NCBI GenBank assembly: GCA_964521025.1
Contig: CAZFPK010000001.1
Span: 1 to 64,000 of the forward strand
Direction: 5' to 3'
Source of the DNA: DRTC01 sp964521025
GTDB lineage: Bacteria; Cloacimonadota; Cloacimonadia; Cloacimonadales; TCS61
DNA length: 64,000 nt
In this document: in pieces, positions 46,152-55,669 of the stretch
How the letters are laid out: the number at the start of each line of letters is the position of its first letter
How positions within the stretch are numbered: the stretch's first letter is position 1
The notes under the pieces: generated by a model
Seen by the model: only the letters and a program-made list of their open reading frames with translations
Databases searched by the model: none
What the model was told of the DNA's origin: nothing
Position numbers and translations under genes: made by a program

Positions 46152-47126
46152 ATGAATTATAATGAACAGGAATTTGCCGAAGTTCAAAAACTCGCTTTTA
46201 ATTATGCTTTTTATAGAACCGGAAATAACGATGCATCCCATGATATTGCATCCCAAACTTCCAGCCTGTTTCTTTTGAAAAAAAACACCATCAAAAAAGA
46301 GAATTTCAAGGGTTGGACAATCCTTACCTGTAAGAATTATTGTAATACCTATTTTAAGAATCAGAAGAAAAAAGACAAATTCGAAAGAGATAATCGAAAA
46401 AACCTTATCCGAGAAATATATAAACAATCAGATATCGAAAGAGATGAAACTTTAGTATCTGCTTTTAAAGATTCTCTTGCATCTCGCTCCAGCAAGGAAT
46501 TAAGATTGATATTGTTTTATTTCCAATGCAACCAGAATATTGCTGAAATGCATAAAATTATCGAAAGCTCTTATGCAGCCTTAAGACAAAAAATATCCCG
46601 TATCAAAAGAACTCTGAAAGCAGAAACTTTTATTAAATTAGGAATTATAGGTACTAAAAGGATTGTTACTCCGCAACTTAATGCATTAATCATGATGTTT
46701 CTAACCAGATTCAAAGAAAATCTGGAAAATAATTCTCTTCATAAAATGCATTATTACTTCTCGGAGATTGAATTAAATAAGTATAATCCTGATTATAGTA
46801 TAAAAAAAATTTTAAATTTTGAGATTGAGATCAATGATTCTGTTTATATTGTTTGGCTTTTTTTTAAAAATAAAAAAAACATACCGGAATCATTTTATAT
46901 TAAATTCCATGTTAACGAAAAAAACCATTTAAAAATAATTACACCGCCAACAAAACCTAAAAGATTCGTTCATATCAAATCAAATTCAGAAGAAGGAAAG
47001 TTAATTAAAGAATTATTAATAAAATATCCTCCTAAAAAAGACGGCACAATGGGAGTACCTTCCGAACTCATAGCACAGATAATGAAAAAAGTTGAAGAAA
47101 AGCAATTAAAAGATAAAAGCCGATAA
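46152..47126 (+). CDS. Sigma-70-like (ECF-type) protein with unknown C-terminal domain (module A)
   Basis: 324 residues. About 5-95 resembles sigma region 2 (DIASQTSSLFLLKK; the -10-recognition-like NFKGWTILTCKNYCNTYFKNQ). About 100-157 resembles region 4, ending in SYAALRQKISRIKRTL. Residues about 175-278 form a separate domain shared with the protein at 54689: RFKENLENNSLHKMHYYF, a beta-rich middle, then KIITPPTKPKRFVHI against KIVDFPRKPSKIIQF. No anti-sigma gene is next to it. It may direct RNA polymerase to a small regulon, with the extra domain sensing or restraining it. Region 4 is weak, so a non-sigma DNA-binding role is possible. Confidence 0.68.
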   Translation: MNYNEQEFAEVQKLAFNYAFYRTGNNDASHDIASQTSSLFLLKKNTIKKENFKGWTILTCKNYCNTYFKNQKKKDKFERDNRKNLIREIYKQSDIERDETLVSAFKDSLASRSSKELRLILFYFQCNQNIAEMHKIIESSYAALRQKISRIKRTLKAETFIKLGIIGTKRIVTPQLNALIMMFLTRFKENLENNSLHKMHYYFSEIELNKYNPDYSIKKILNFEIEINDSVYIVWLFFKNKKNIPESFYIKFHVNEKNHLKIITPPTKPKRFVHIKSNSEEGKLIKELLIKYPPKKDGTMGVPSELIAQIMKKVEEKQLKDKSR

Positions 47127-47223
47127 AATATTTTTAGAATTTTTAATTCAAAATCAACATCTTCCGCACTGATCTTGTTTCATCATCAACATTCAACTAT
47201 AAAAATAAACATAATTGGAAACA

Positions 47224-47350
47224 GTCATTCTTTCGACCACCTGTCATGGTGAGCGGAGACGAACCATTATTCATCTATCCTTCGACTACGCTCAGGATGA
47301 CAGGAAACTCCGAATGACATACTGACATGGTGAGCGGAGTCGAACCATCA
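47224..47350. repeat. Dispersed intergenic repeat with internal duplication
   Basis: ATGGTGAGCGGAGACGAACCAT and a near copy with GTCGAACCAT flank CCTTCGACTACGCTCAGGATGACAG in inverted sense (GAGCGGAG/CTACGCTC, GTCGAA/TTCGAC). The last motif also occurs inside MITE-like copy 2 (about 22793-22813). Confidence 0.5.
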
Positions 47351-47354
47351 ATAA

Positions 47355-47804
47355 TTAACTATTATTCAAGGATACTTTGATTATTACATAATTATAACAG
47401 GTACAATCAGCAAAACCTTCTTCCATGAAATAAGAAACATGGATCACAGATCCAACATTATAAACCGAGAGGTCCTCGATTGGAGCTCCAAAAGTAGCGA
47501 CTCGATAAACTACCAGAACATTATCATTAAAATAATTGCCGGGTAGAACGAGATCGAGAGAAATATTGGCTTCCTCAAAATCCTGGAGTTCTATCAGGTT
47601 GGTAATCAGGAAAAAACTATAAAGGTCATCGTAAATTCCGCTGTCTTCTTGGTCATGGATTTCAAAAGATGTAACCATGTTCAAATCCATTTCCGTATCA
47701 AAGATATGCACTGTTCTATCACCTGATACTTTTGGACAGGATACATTTATCAAACCTGTAACCAGTATCAGTGATATTTTTATGTTTAAACCGGAAAATT
47801 TCAT
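47355..47804 (-). CDS. Small exported protein, possible lipoprotein
   Basis: 149 residues from ATG 47804, with AAGGAG upstream; an in-frame start at 47852 is less likely. Residues 8-22 are hydrophobic and end in INVSC, a weak lipobox (N at -3 is atypical), so lipid attachment is possible. The mature part is acidic and beta-rich, with CTCYNYVIIKVSLN at the end. No family recognised. Single minus-strand gene between the module A sigma-like gene and the beta-helix genes. Confidence 0.6.
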   Translation of the reverse strand: MKFSGLNIKISLILVTGLINVSCPKVSGDRTVHIFDTEMDLNMVTSFEIHDQEDSGIYDDLYSFFLITNLIELQDFEEANISLDLVLPGNYFNDNVLVVYRVATFGAPIEDLSVYNVGSVIHVSYFMEEGFADCTCYNYVIIKVSLNNS

Positions 47805-48065
47805 AATGAACTCCTTTTTTGAATTTAAATAATATCTAATAATTACTATCAAATTTGAAGAAAAACCTCCCCGGGGAAAATCGGTAAAAATAAAAAATTA
47901 AGACATATGCAAATTTATTTTTATAACTGTCCTGTCAAATCATATTTTGATTCCGGATATTCTCATAAAAAATAAATCCTTAAAAAATCCACTCAATTCT
48001 CCTTCATAAGGGGGAAACATAAAAGGGACTGAACCTTAAAAGTCCTCTCACCTCTCTCCAATCTC

Positions 48066-50371
48066 CTATCTCCTGATAACTACCATCTTCCTAACTGCCT
48101 TCACCTCCTCATCTATCACCAACTTGCAGATATACTGCCCGGAAGAAGCATGTTTCCCATTATCGTCTTTCCCATCCCAACGACATGTGTATTCTCCCCG
48201 CGAAGCAAAAGCATCCATCAAAGATTTCACTTTTTGCCCCTTGATGTTGTAAATATCGAGTTCGACATTGCATGATGCGAGCAGATTAAACTTGATCGAT
48301 GTTCGATGATCACGGTCATTTGGTTTGAAGGGATTAGGATAGACCGAAATATTAATTCTTTCATTATTAATTATTAATTCTTCATTAACTTGATTTCCCT
48401 GATATTCATACGCTCCCATATCTACTGTTTCGCCAACGATGCGGGGATTACCTGCAAGGTCGTATTCCGGGAGTTCGATCCCTTCCGGTAAGTTTAGTGT
48501 TCCCGCGTCTATGCAGGGAGAGGAAGAGGTGAGGGCATAGGGAAATTCACTGTCTATGTCCCACATGGGATCTTCATCGATATTTCCGGTTTGCCAATCC
48601 ACAAAATTATTCCCAAGCAAACCGATTCCCCATTCTCCACCTTCGACGAGGGAATGACCTACTGTTAAAGAATTCGTTCCATACTGTCCGTCTAATAGAA
48701 TTTCCATCGGATAGTCATCATAAAGTATAGAGTTTATAATGTTTAAATTTACACCTTCGCTTAGTACTACTGCTCCTCCTGATGGTTCTGTCGTAAAATT
48801 GTTGCCGATAGTACTATTTATAAGATTTACACCATGATAGCCGGATAATCCATTATTACTTATCGATAAGGCAGAACAACTTGCAGGCCAATCCACATTA
48901 TAATCCGTATTTTCCGTGATTTCCGTGTTTATTATATCTACTCTTAAAGAATCTAAATAATGACTTTTTAAAATATGGATTCCACCACCTGTGAATATAT
49001 CCGTATGGTTTGCTTGCACATTGTTTTTTATCAAACAATTTTCAATGATGATGTGATGAGAATATAAATCACTCCAAATCGATGATGCTCCATTACCGGA
49101 ATTATCTACTATCTTAACATTTCTTAAGTATGAATTTGATTCTGAAATCCTAACAATATCATAAAGTCTGATATAGCTACAATCAGTGATATATATGTTT
49201 TCCAAAAGAAATTCTTTATTCTTTCTTAACTGTATGGAAGAAAATTCATATCCATTAATACACTTCAAATTTTTCAGACTATAATAATTGATTATATCCC
49301 AACCATAAATATGACCTGATATATCTTCAGCATCGAGAATAGTATTTTCCATCGATTCACCAATAATATTAACTGCATTTTTTGGCTGAAGGGGAAAATA
49401 CTGACCATTAATGGAAGGAGAATAAATTCCATCGGCTAAATATACTGTATTTTGATTTAATGTATCTGCTCTAACCATCGCTAGAGCATAGGCAATTGTC
49501 TGCAAAGGATCATCCTGTGATAGACCAGAATTATTATCATCTCCATCCGGATTGACATATAGATCGGCATTTATTTGTTCGATTTTTCCGTGTAAAATAT
49601 CAAAAGTGATTTCTCCAGGGACATAATGACCTCCACTATCACTGGCAAAGAGATAGTATCTATCTGGATCGATAACAGTAAATGTATCTACAATTATCTC
49701 CTGGGGAGGGCAACTAACTGATTTAAAAACATCGAACCAACGGCAGCATAATTAAGATAAATGCTATTTTTTGTTTCATTATCATAGGAAATATTAGAAT
49801 TCTGAGATATACTTATGCCTCCTCCAGTTTTAAAAGAATGATTGTGTTTGAATGTATTTCCAATCAAAGTAGCAAATGAATTCATTAAACATAATCCACC
49901 TCCATAAACGGAGAAATTTTTTTTTATTAAACATTTTTTAATTAAAGTATTAGAATTGTCTGAATAAATACCACCTCCTCTTGTACCAAATGAGTTATAA
50001 TAATAACCAGAACCATTTTCAATTGTAAAACCAATGATCTGACTTTCTCCGTTTTCTATATCCTGAATTTTTATAACACTATCCAGATGATTACCATCAA
50101 GAATTGTATTTGAGATGTAAGTTTCATCCTCTGTTACTAAGTATAGACTTGCCAGAACTATGTTCATATTCACGATGAAGAGGTTTTCATAATATATTCC
50201 CGGATAGACTAAAACCGTATCTCCGTTTACAGATGCATCTATGCCTAGCTGGATAACAATAAAATCGCCTGTACCGTCTTGTTTAATTTCGATGATGGTG
50301 GAGATCAGCAACGAACAAAACAAACAAAACGAACAAAGAAAAATACTTTTCAGGGATTTTTTATTTTTCAT
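48066..50371 (-). pseudogene. Beta-helix surface protein with sorting domain, split by one frameshift
   Basis: Two frames make one protein. The first (50371-49694, 225 residues) has a signal peptide and right-handed beta-helix repeats, ending in NYAAVGS then off-frame residues. The second is open from about 49740 to 48066. Read from the junction it gives DVFKSVSCPPQEIIVDTFTV, then a stretch ending NADLYVNPDGDDNNSGL, more beta-helix, and a FlgD-like sorting domain (VYPNPFKPND, IYNIKGQKVKSL, WDGKDDNGKHASSGQYICK). Inserting one base near 49733-49737 joins GS to DVF, so a one-base loss there explains the break. It may be a true lesion, phase variation or an assembly error. It probably once covered the surface or bound polysaccharide. 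Confidence 0.75.
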
Positions 50372-50574
50372 GATTGCTCCTTTGTGGATTGGAACTTGTG
50401 AAGTCTTTGAGACTTAACAAGTTTGTTCATTCAACCAATGTTAAGATCGATTTGATCATACTTCTTCAATTTTTTCTACCTATGAAAAGTGATTATTTAC
50501 TATTTACTCAAGATTGGAATCTTGAGTTACAAATTCCCTCCCCCGCAAAAACGGGAGAGGGTACGGGTGAGGAT

Positions 50575-52820
50575 TTATCTCATCAAAACCATGCGTTTAG
50601 TAACGACATTTTCTCCGGATTCCAATCGATAGAAATATACACCCGAAGCCAGGGCATTTTGATCATTATCTTTTCCATCCCAGGTTACTGTGTAATTTCC
50701 TTTTGTTTGATTACCGTTAAAGAGTGTTTTCACTAATTGACCTTTCAGGTTATAAATTTCCAGTTTATGGTTTCATCGTTCGGGATATTATAACTGATCG
50801 ATGTATTCGGCTTGAAAGGATTAGGATAATTCTGATGAAGGACGATGTTTTCGATTTCCTGTTCTCCAGGTTCCAAAAGTTCACCTAGAATAACTGTCGA
50901 ATATTCCTGATTACCACCGATAATCGTTCCTTCGATATATCGACCGGATTTCTCGTCAAAGACAAAGTAGTTATCTATACGACAGGATCTTCCTCTGCCT
51001 TCATAAATTTCGAAAGTCAGTTCAAAACCTTCCCGGTTCATTTGATCCGAATAGACGAGAATTTGTTCGGCTGTTTCATCGACAACTACTGCTCCCACGC
51101 AGATCCCGTTTTCAAACACACCGATCTCCTGGATTCCTTCCTCTATATCCATTACATCTATGACTTCATAATCGGGCTTATCAAGGAAAGTATAAAACAC
51201 CGTATCAGGTCCATTATCTTTTTCTCCAACTCCGGTGGGTGCATTATTATTCCAGACCAGGTCAAAACTTTCTTTAACTCTGACGATATATCCTTTTCCA
51301 TAATGTAAAGGTCTGATCTTCATACTCGGTTTTGGTTCACCTCCATCACGAGGATAACTCATATCGAGATAAGTCCAGTTTTCTGCTTTGATGGAATAAA
51401 TATCATCCCAACGATTAAAACCGCTAGTATCATAAAATGCTTCGTCGATATCCTGGGTATAAGGAATATAATAACCGATCCAGTTATCCTCTCCTGCATT
51501 AAGTGTTATGACATGGTTTGCCGCAAGTCTTGAACCAGGTAAAGGCAAATGATATGTTCCACCTGTTTTTGGATAGAATTTATAACATTTCCAGGATTGA
51601 ATCTCGTAATCATAAGGATTCCATAATCCTGTATTTTCGTCATAAGTAAACACATCAGTTTTATGTAAAAGGGTTAAATCAACCAGAGGGATCAAGTTTC
51701 CAAATACGGTTCTTGCCAGAGTACCGTAGTTATCCGGTAACCTGGGACAGGAAATGTAATTCCAGTGTTCTCCCCGGCTGAGTTTCATGTCGATTATTGT
51801 CGGATAGCAGCCCATATCTCTTTGTGTTCCGTCATCGTCAAATTCATCAGGATCACCTGTATCGATGCAGGGGCTTCCTTCTAATAGCCAGTATTCGTAT
51901 CCATAAAGATCGCAATAAAGCGGGTATTCATCGAAAATGCATCCATCTCCAACAATGCTGGAATTTCCAACATTATAGAAAGCACAGTATTCAGTATTGG
52001 AATTGTTGTCATTATCAGGAACTGCAGAAAACTCAATATCAGAAAATATACAGTTATTTGTTTCAAGAATACCGGATAGATATTCGAGTGATATACCTTG
52101 ATAACAATCATCAAATGTATTGTTACTAATAGTAACATCTAAATTATAACTTGAATCTGAGATATTGATTACAGCTTCAGGACATGACTCGTTTTGATTA
52201 TTAACAAATAGATTCTCATCGATTATTAGATGTATTTCCGGATCGATATATGGGTAATCAGCGTTCCAACCGATTGCATGAGCATAAATCACGCTGTTAT
52301 TGTATGTTTGCTCAAAGAAGTTGTTGATGAACATACAATCTTTAATGATTACATCAATATCTCCTTCATAAACATATATTGCACCACTGCTGTGTAAGGC
52401 TTTATTATCCTCAAACATACAGCCTTTTATCATAACTTCTTGTCCTATCCAAATGAGAATTGCACCACCGACATCAGAGCAATCTTCGTTTTCATTTGGG
52501 TAGCATTGCCGAAAACGAAATCCCTCTATTTCGGTATTCGTAGCCCAATGGACTGTAATACCTCGTGCTTCATACATTGTAGTTATCGTGCAGTTTTCCC
52601 ATCCTCCTTCGGAAATCAAATGAATGCTGCTATTTATCTCGATTCCACCATAGTACCAGCCGTCTCCAACTGAAACAGTATCATTTTGAGCTGCAGCATC
52701 GATTCCTTCTTGTATGGTTTCATAATCATCATCTGGATCATATCCGACATAGATGATTTCCGTGAATAATGCTAATGAAAAGATGATCATTAACATTATT
52801 ATAGTGTATTTGCGATACAT
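50575..52820 (-). pseudogene. Beta-helix surface protein, frameshifted just before the sorting domain
   Basis: The start is ATG 52820, with GGAGG upstream and a signal peptide (MYRKYTIIMLMIIFSLALFT); the upstream in-frame start at 52940 is not used. The protein has a parallel beta-helix (IQEGIDAAAQNDTVSVGDGWY, GGAILIW, then SGAIYVYE), then a beta-rich region, then NYPNPFKPNTSISY. The frame is lost at the A-run at 50764-50766 and reads WKFIT-stop. One extra A there restores LEIYNLKGQLVKTLFN, then WDGKDNDQNALASGVYFYR and KRMVLMR, ending at 50575. Without it the sorting domain is truncated. This is the second such break in adjacent genes. Confidence 0.78.
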
Positions 52821-53094
52821 AGTTTTTCCTCCATAAAATTTTTTGTTTTTCCTGCTTTTATACAACTTTCTCTTTCCCTGCCAAACAGAATACAGAGAGG
52901 AACTAGTCCTCAAATCAAAAATCGAGGACAGAGAAGTCAAGTGAATTTAAATTTTTTATAGAGGATTATTCTACATGTATGTATTTAGAATAAAAGGAGT
53001 TAGAAGTTTGTTCATATCTTCTCATCAGATTGATCATAAATATTATTCTTATAAAACTCAAGAAGTCCATTTGCGGTTTAACCGCCTTACATAA

Positions 53095-53355
53095 TCACAT
53101 ATTATTTCTATAATTTACAGGAAATAATTCTGCTCCGGTAGTGTTTCCGTTCATAGATTCCGGTTCGAGCTGGAAAATCACCCAGCCGTAAACAGAATCC
53201 GGGTTATTATAATCATCTTTTTTGATCCAATCACCGTAAAGATCTCTCCTGATAATATCCGGGTTAATATCGAATATGATCTCCCCTTTCCTCCAGATTT
53301 TCAGGATAATACCGGGATCAAATTCTTCCCTTATTATTTCTTCCGGGTACGACAT
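53095..53355 (-). CDS. 86-residue protein of unknown function (module B)
   Basis: The start is ATG 53355 with GGAGG upstream; an in-frame start at 53415 is rejected. Its N-terminal half has FDPGIILKIWRKGEIIFDI, faintly like the GYTIV..GKIYVV hairpin of the small proteins nearby but without the ELEG part, so I do not assign it to that family. The C-terminal half has VYGWVIFQLEPES. No signal peptide, no known domain. First gene on the minus side of module B, 370 nt beyond the receiver. Confidence 0.6.
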   Translation of the reverse strand: MSYPEEIIREEFDPGIILKIWRKGEIIFDINPDIIRRDLYGDWIKKDDYNNPDSVYGWVIFQLEPESMNGNTTGAELFPVNYRNNM

Positions 53356-53725
53356 GATTTCTCCTCCAAGACAAATTTGAGAAGACAATATATTTTCATT
53401 ATAACCAGATTTCACTGAATAGAATTCTACTCAACCGAACTTATTAAATAGAATTTATCCGGAAACTAAAGTTTCGAGCTGTAAGAAGGTATCAAACTGC
53501 GTTTGACGATCGCCATCATCTTGGAATAAGATGCCGACTTGAAACCACCAATAAGGGCTTTTTTCAACTCGTCTCCGGCAACTCCCCGATCACAAATAGA
53601 AAAAAACGAGATACTTCCTACTGACACAATTTGAATTATTGATTACGGAGCGATCCCTCCGACATATTATGTGTTGAAGGGATCTAACTCCAGGGGATCC
53701 ATTTATATGGAATTAAATTTATTTT
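53356..53725. other. Gene-free region with conserved element copy B
   Basis: Holds the conserved element at 53534-53575 (GACTTGAAACC, then TTTTTTCAACTCGT; see 44468-44515). GAAAC/GTTTC (about 53461-53475) and GGAGCGATCCCTCC (about 53647-53660) are short palindromes. Nothing else is seen. Confidence 0.45.
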
Positions 53726-54091
53726 TCATTCATTCAGAGCATATTTGATCGTGTCAAAAAGTTGATCGGTTTCAAAAGGTTTTAACAGATATCCGGAATT
53801 TTCTATACTTTGAATACCCTGATATGTATAATCATCTGCATTTCCAGTCATAAAAATGACTGGAATGTCCTGTTTTTCTTTAATTAAAGAAGCAGCCTCG
53901 ATACCATTCATTTTCCCGGCAAGTTTGATATCCATTAGAACCAGGTCGGGTTCTTCTTTTCTTGCCAGGATGATCGCATCTTCGGCAAATTCCGCAACTG
54001 CGACAATATCGTATCCGTTTCCTGATAATAAAATCCTGATATCTTCGGAAACGATACATTCATCTTCCACGATCATGATTTTTGACATCAT
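53726..54091 (-). CDS. Single-domain response regulator (module B)
   Basis: 121 residues, a receiver only: VEDE pocket, phospho-acceptor D54 in LVLMDIKLAG, switch region VIFMTGNADD and K104 in YLLKPFET. AAGGGGG precedes ATG-ATG; the second ATG (54088) has the better spacing, so the true protein may be one residue shorter. No output domain. The nearest small gene, 54111-54317, ends 19 nt upstream, so the two are probably cotranscribed. Functional counterpart of the receiver at 44562 in module A. Confidence 0.85.
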   Translation of the reverse strand: MMSKIMIVEDECIVSEDIRILLSGNGYDIVAVAEFAEDAIILARKEEPDLVLMDIKLAGKMNGIEAASLIKEKQDIPVIFMTGNADDYTYQGIQSIENSGYLLKPFETDQLFDTIKYALNE

Positions 54092-54110
54092 TCCCCCTTG
54101 TTGATGATCA

Positions 54111-54317
54111 TCAACCGACCATTCTTATCATGTTACGCGTCATCTCCTTTCCTTTGCACCAGTGATTGATCTTACTCTTTTTAATACACTCATTACAAAA
54201 AACACCGCCTAATGGTTTTGAGATTTGTCTGATCATGGTTCTTCCCTGCGGGTAATCCGAACACTCCTTTATCCAATGCCAAACATCGTCCATTTTATTT
54301 CTTCGATATTCCTTCAT
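54111..54317 (-). CDS. 68-residue Cys/His-rich protein (module B)
   Basis: 68 residues, basic. FCNECIKKSKINHWCKGKE supplies C-x2-C, then His and Cys about 10 residues on, a plausible single zinc-binding knuckle. DVWHWIKECSDYPQG precedes it. The start is tentative: ATG 54317 has GAGATGGG upstream; ATG 54293 is possible. It resembles zinc-ribbon-type small regulators only in a general way. It sits between the ELEG protein and the receiver; module A has no equivalent. Confidence 0.55.
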   Translation of the reverse strand: MKEYRRNKMDDVWHWIKECSDYPQGRTMIRQISKPLGGVFCNECIKKSKINHWCKGKEMTRNMIRMVG

Positions 54318-54344
54318 TTTTTACCCATCTCTTCTGGAAAAAAA

Positions 54345-54575
54345 TCAATCATAAACTACATAAATCTTTCCTTTGTAACGAACAATTGTATATCCCGGTC
54401 CAACTTCCAGGATTTCATATTCTTCACCTTCGAGTTCTTTCCAGGTGATTTCCGGGTATTTGTTCGGGTCATAGCAGTAATAGATTTTTTTCTTTTTTTC
54501 CTCATAATTTTGTTGACCGAAAACCAGGTAAACCATTTTTGGATCCGGTTGCTGGTAGATAAAAGTTCTTTCCAT
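54345..54575 (-). CDS. 76-residue ELEG/GKI-domain protein (module B)
   Basis: Excellent ribosome site (AAGGAGG) before ATG 54575. The N-terminal 42 residues are Tyr/Lys-rich and not exported (MERTFIYQQPDPKMVYLVFG). The C-terminal 34 residues contain ITWKELEGEEYEIL, then GPGYTIVRYKGKIYVV. The 85-residue exported protein of module A has the matching ITIEELEGTEFEVL and EDYVIVEVDGEIFII. The 25-residue ORF at 45616 has the last part alone. So one small domain occurs with and without a signal peptide. Divergently transcribed from the sigma-like gene 113 nt away. No known family. Confidence 0.72.
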   Translation of the reverse strand: MERTFIYQQPDPKMVYLVFGQQNYEEKKKKIYYCYDPNKYPEITWKELEGEEYEILEVGPGYTIVRYKGKIYVVYD

Positions 54576-54655
54576 GATTCTTTCCTCCTTTTACATAAAT
54601 TTACGGAAAAGAAATTAAAATGGGACGGAATCAGGGTTATTTAATATAAAAATAA

Positions 54656-54675
54656 GGAGTTACAAAAGTAACTCC
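54656..54675 (+). promoter_or_regulatory. Hairpin in the leader of the module B sigma-like gene
   Basis: GGAGTTAC/GTAACTCC, a perfect 8-bp stem with an AAAA loop. It lies just upstream of the GAAGGA ribosome site of ATG 54689, so it could modulate translation. It is also one of the genome's many short palindromes. Confidence 0.4.
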
Positions 54676-54688
54676 CGAAGGATTATTT

Positions 54689-55669
54689 ATGGATGTAAAA
54701 GAGTACAAAAAAATTACAAACCTGGCTGCTTCCGCAATAATGAAATTCATCTCTAATGCCGATGATATAAGAGATCTATCCCATACTGTCGCCATTAAAT
54801 ATTTCCTCAATGAACAATCTATCGATAAAAAAAATGAAAATAATTGGATTTATACCTGCGCAAAAAATGCAGCCATCGATCTCAAAAGAAAAAAGACTAT
54901 TGAATCAAAAGAAGGCACCGCTCATTTTGAAGATTATGAAAATGTGATCACACAGACCATACTCGATAAGAAAAAAGATATTTCTCTTGCTGAGATACTG
55001 TCCAAATACGGAGGATCACTCAATATCCGTGAAAAAAAATTAATAGAGCAATTTGTGAAAAACGGATATAAAATAAAAAAACTATGGCGCGGGAAAAACA
55101 TAAGTTATGACAGTTTAAGAAAGAAAGTGTATCGCTTAAAGAAAGAACTTCTTGCCGAATATAATAAACAAAAAGGAATGATAACATCGGAATCTATCAT
55201 CGGTGCAAGATTACATGAAAATATCCTGTATTTTATAAAGCAATTTAAACAAGCAATGTTCGAAAACTCTATCGAAAGGATAACCTTTTATATCAGAGAT
55301 TGTGAAAAACCGGTAATCCTGCCGGATTTTAATATACTCGAAATCATTGAATACGACATTCAATTAATCGATAATCAAAAATATAGGGTACATGTATATC
55401 ATCTTAATGAAAAAAGAAACTTTGATTGCTTCATCATGGAATTTGAAGTTTATAATCAAAACTCGATCAAGATAGTCGATTTTCCTCGGAAACCTTCCAA
55501 AATCATCCAGTTTGATAAGGAAGATGCTTCATCAGAATTTCTTAAAAAAATCAAATCCGGCGATATTGGAATGATCGAACTTTCCGAAGATGAACTCAAT
55601 GAATTACTGGAAGCGGAAGTAGAGAATAAAGAAATTATATTTGAAAAAAATAAAGATAACTCCAAATAA
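54689..55669 (+). CDS. Sigma-70-like (ECF-type) protein with unknown C-terminal domain (module B)
   Basis: 326 residues; GAAGGA before ATG. Region 2: DLSHTVAIKYFLNEQ and the strong ECF-like NNWIYTCAKNAAIDLKRKK (51-69). Region 4: KNISYDSLRKKVYRLKKELL (136-155), a clearer helix-turn-helix than in the module A paralog. Residues 175-280 form the same extra domain: QFKQAMFENSIERITFYI, DIQLIDNQKYRVHVYHL, KIVDFPRKPSKIIQF. A long acidic tail follows. It is probably an alternative sigma factor whose extra domain takes the place of an anti-sigma partner, as in ECF41-type factors, though the domain does not look like their SnoaL fold. Confidence 0.75.
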   Translation: MDVKEYKKITNLAASAIMKFISNADDIRDLSHTVAIKYFLNEQSIDKKNENNWIYTCAKNAAIDLKRKKTIESKEGTAHFEDYENVITQTILDKKKDISLAEILSKYGGSLNIREKKLIEQFVKNGYKIKKLWRGKNISYDSLRKKVYRLKKELLAEYNKQKGMITSESIIGARLHENILYFIKQFKQAMFENSIERITFYIRDCEKPVILPDFNILEIIEYDIQLIDNQKYRVHVYHLNEKRNFDCFIMEFEVYNQNSIKIVDFPRKPSKIIQFDKEDASSEFLKKIKSGDIGMIELSEDELNELLEAEVENKEIIFEKNKDNSK

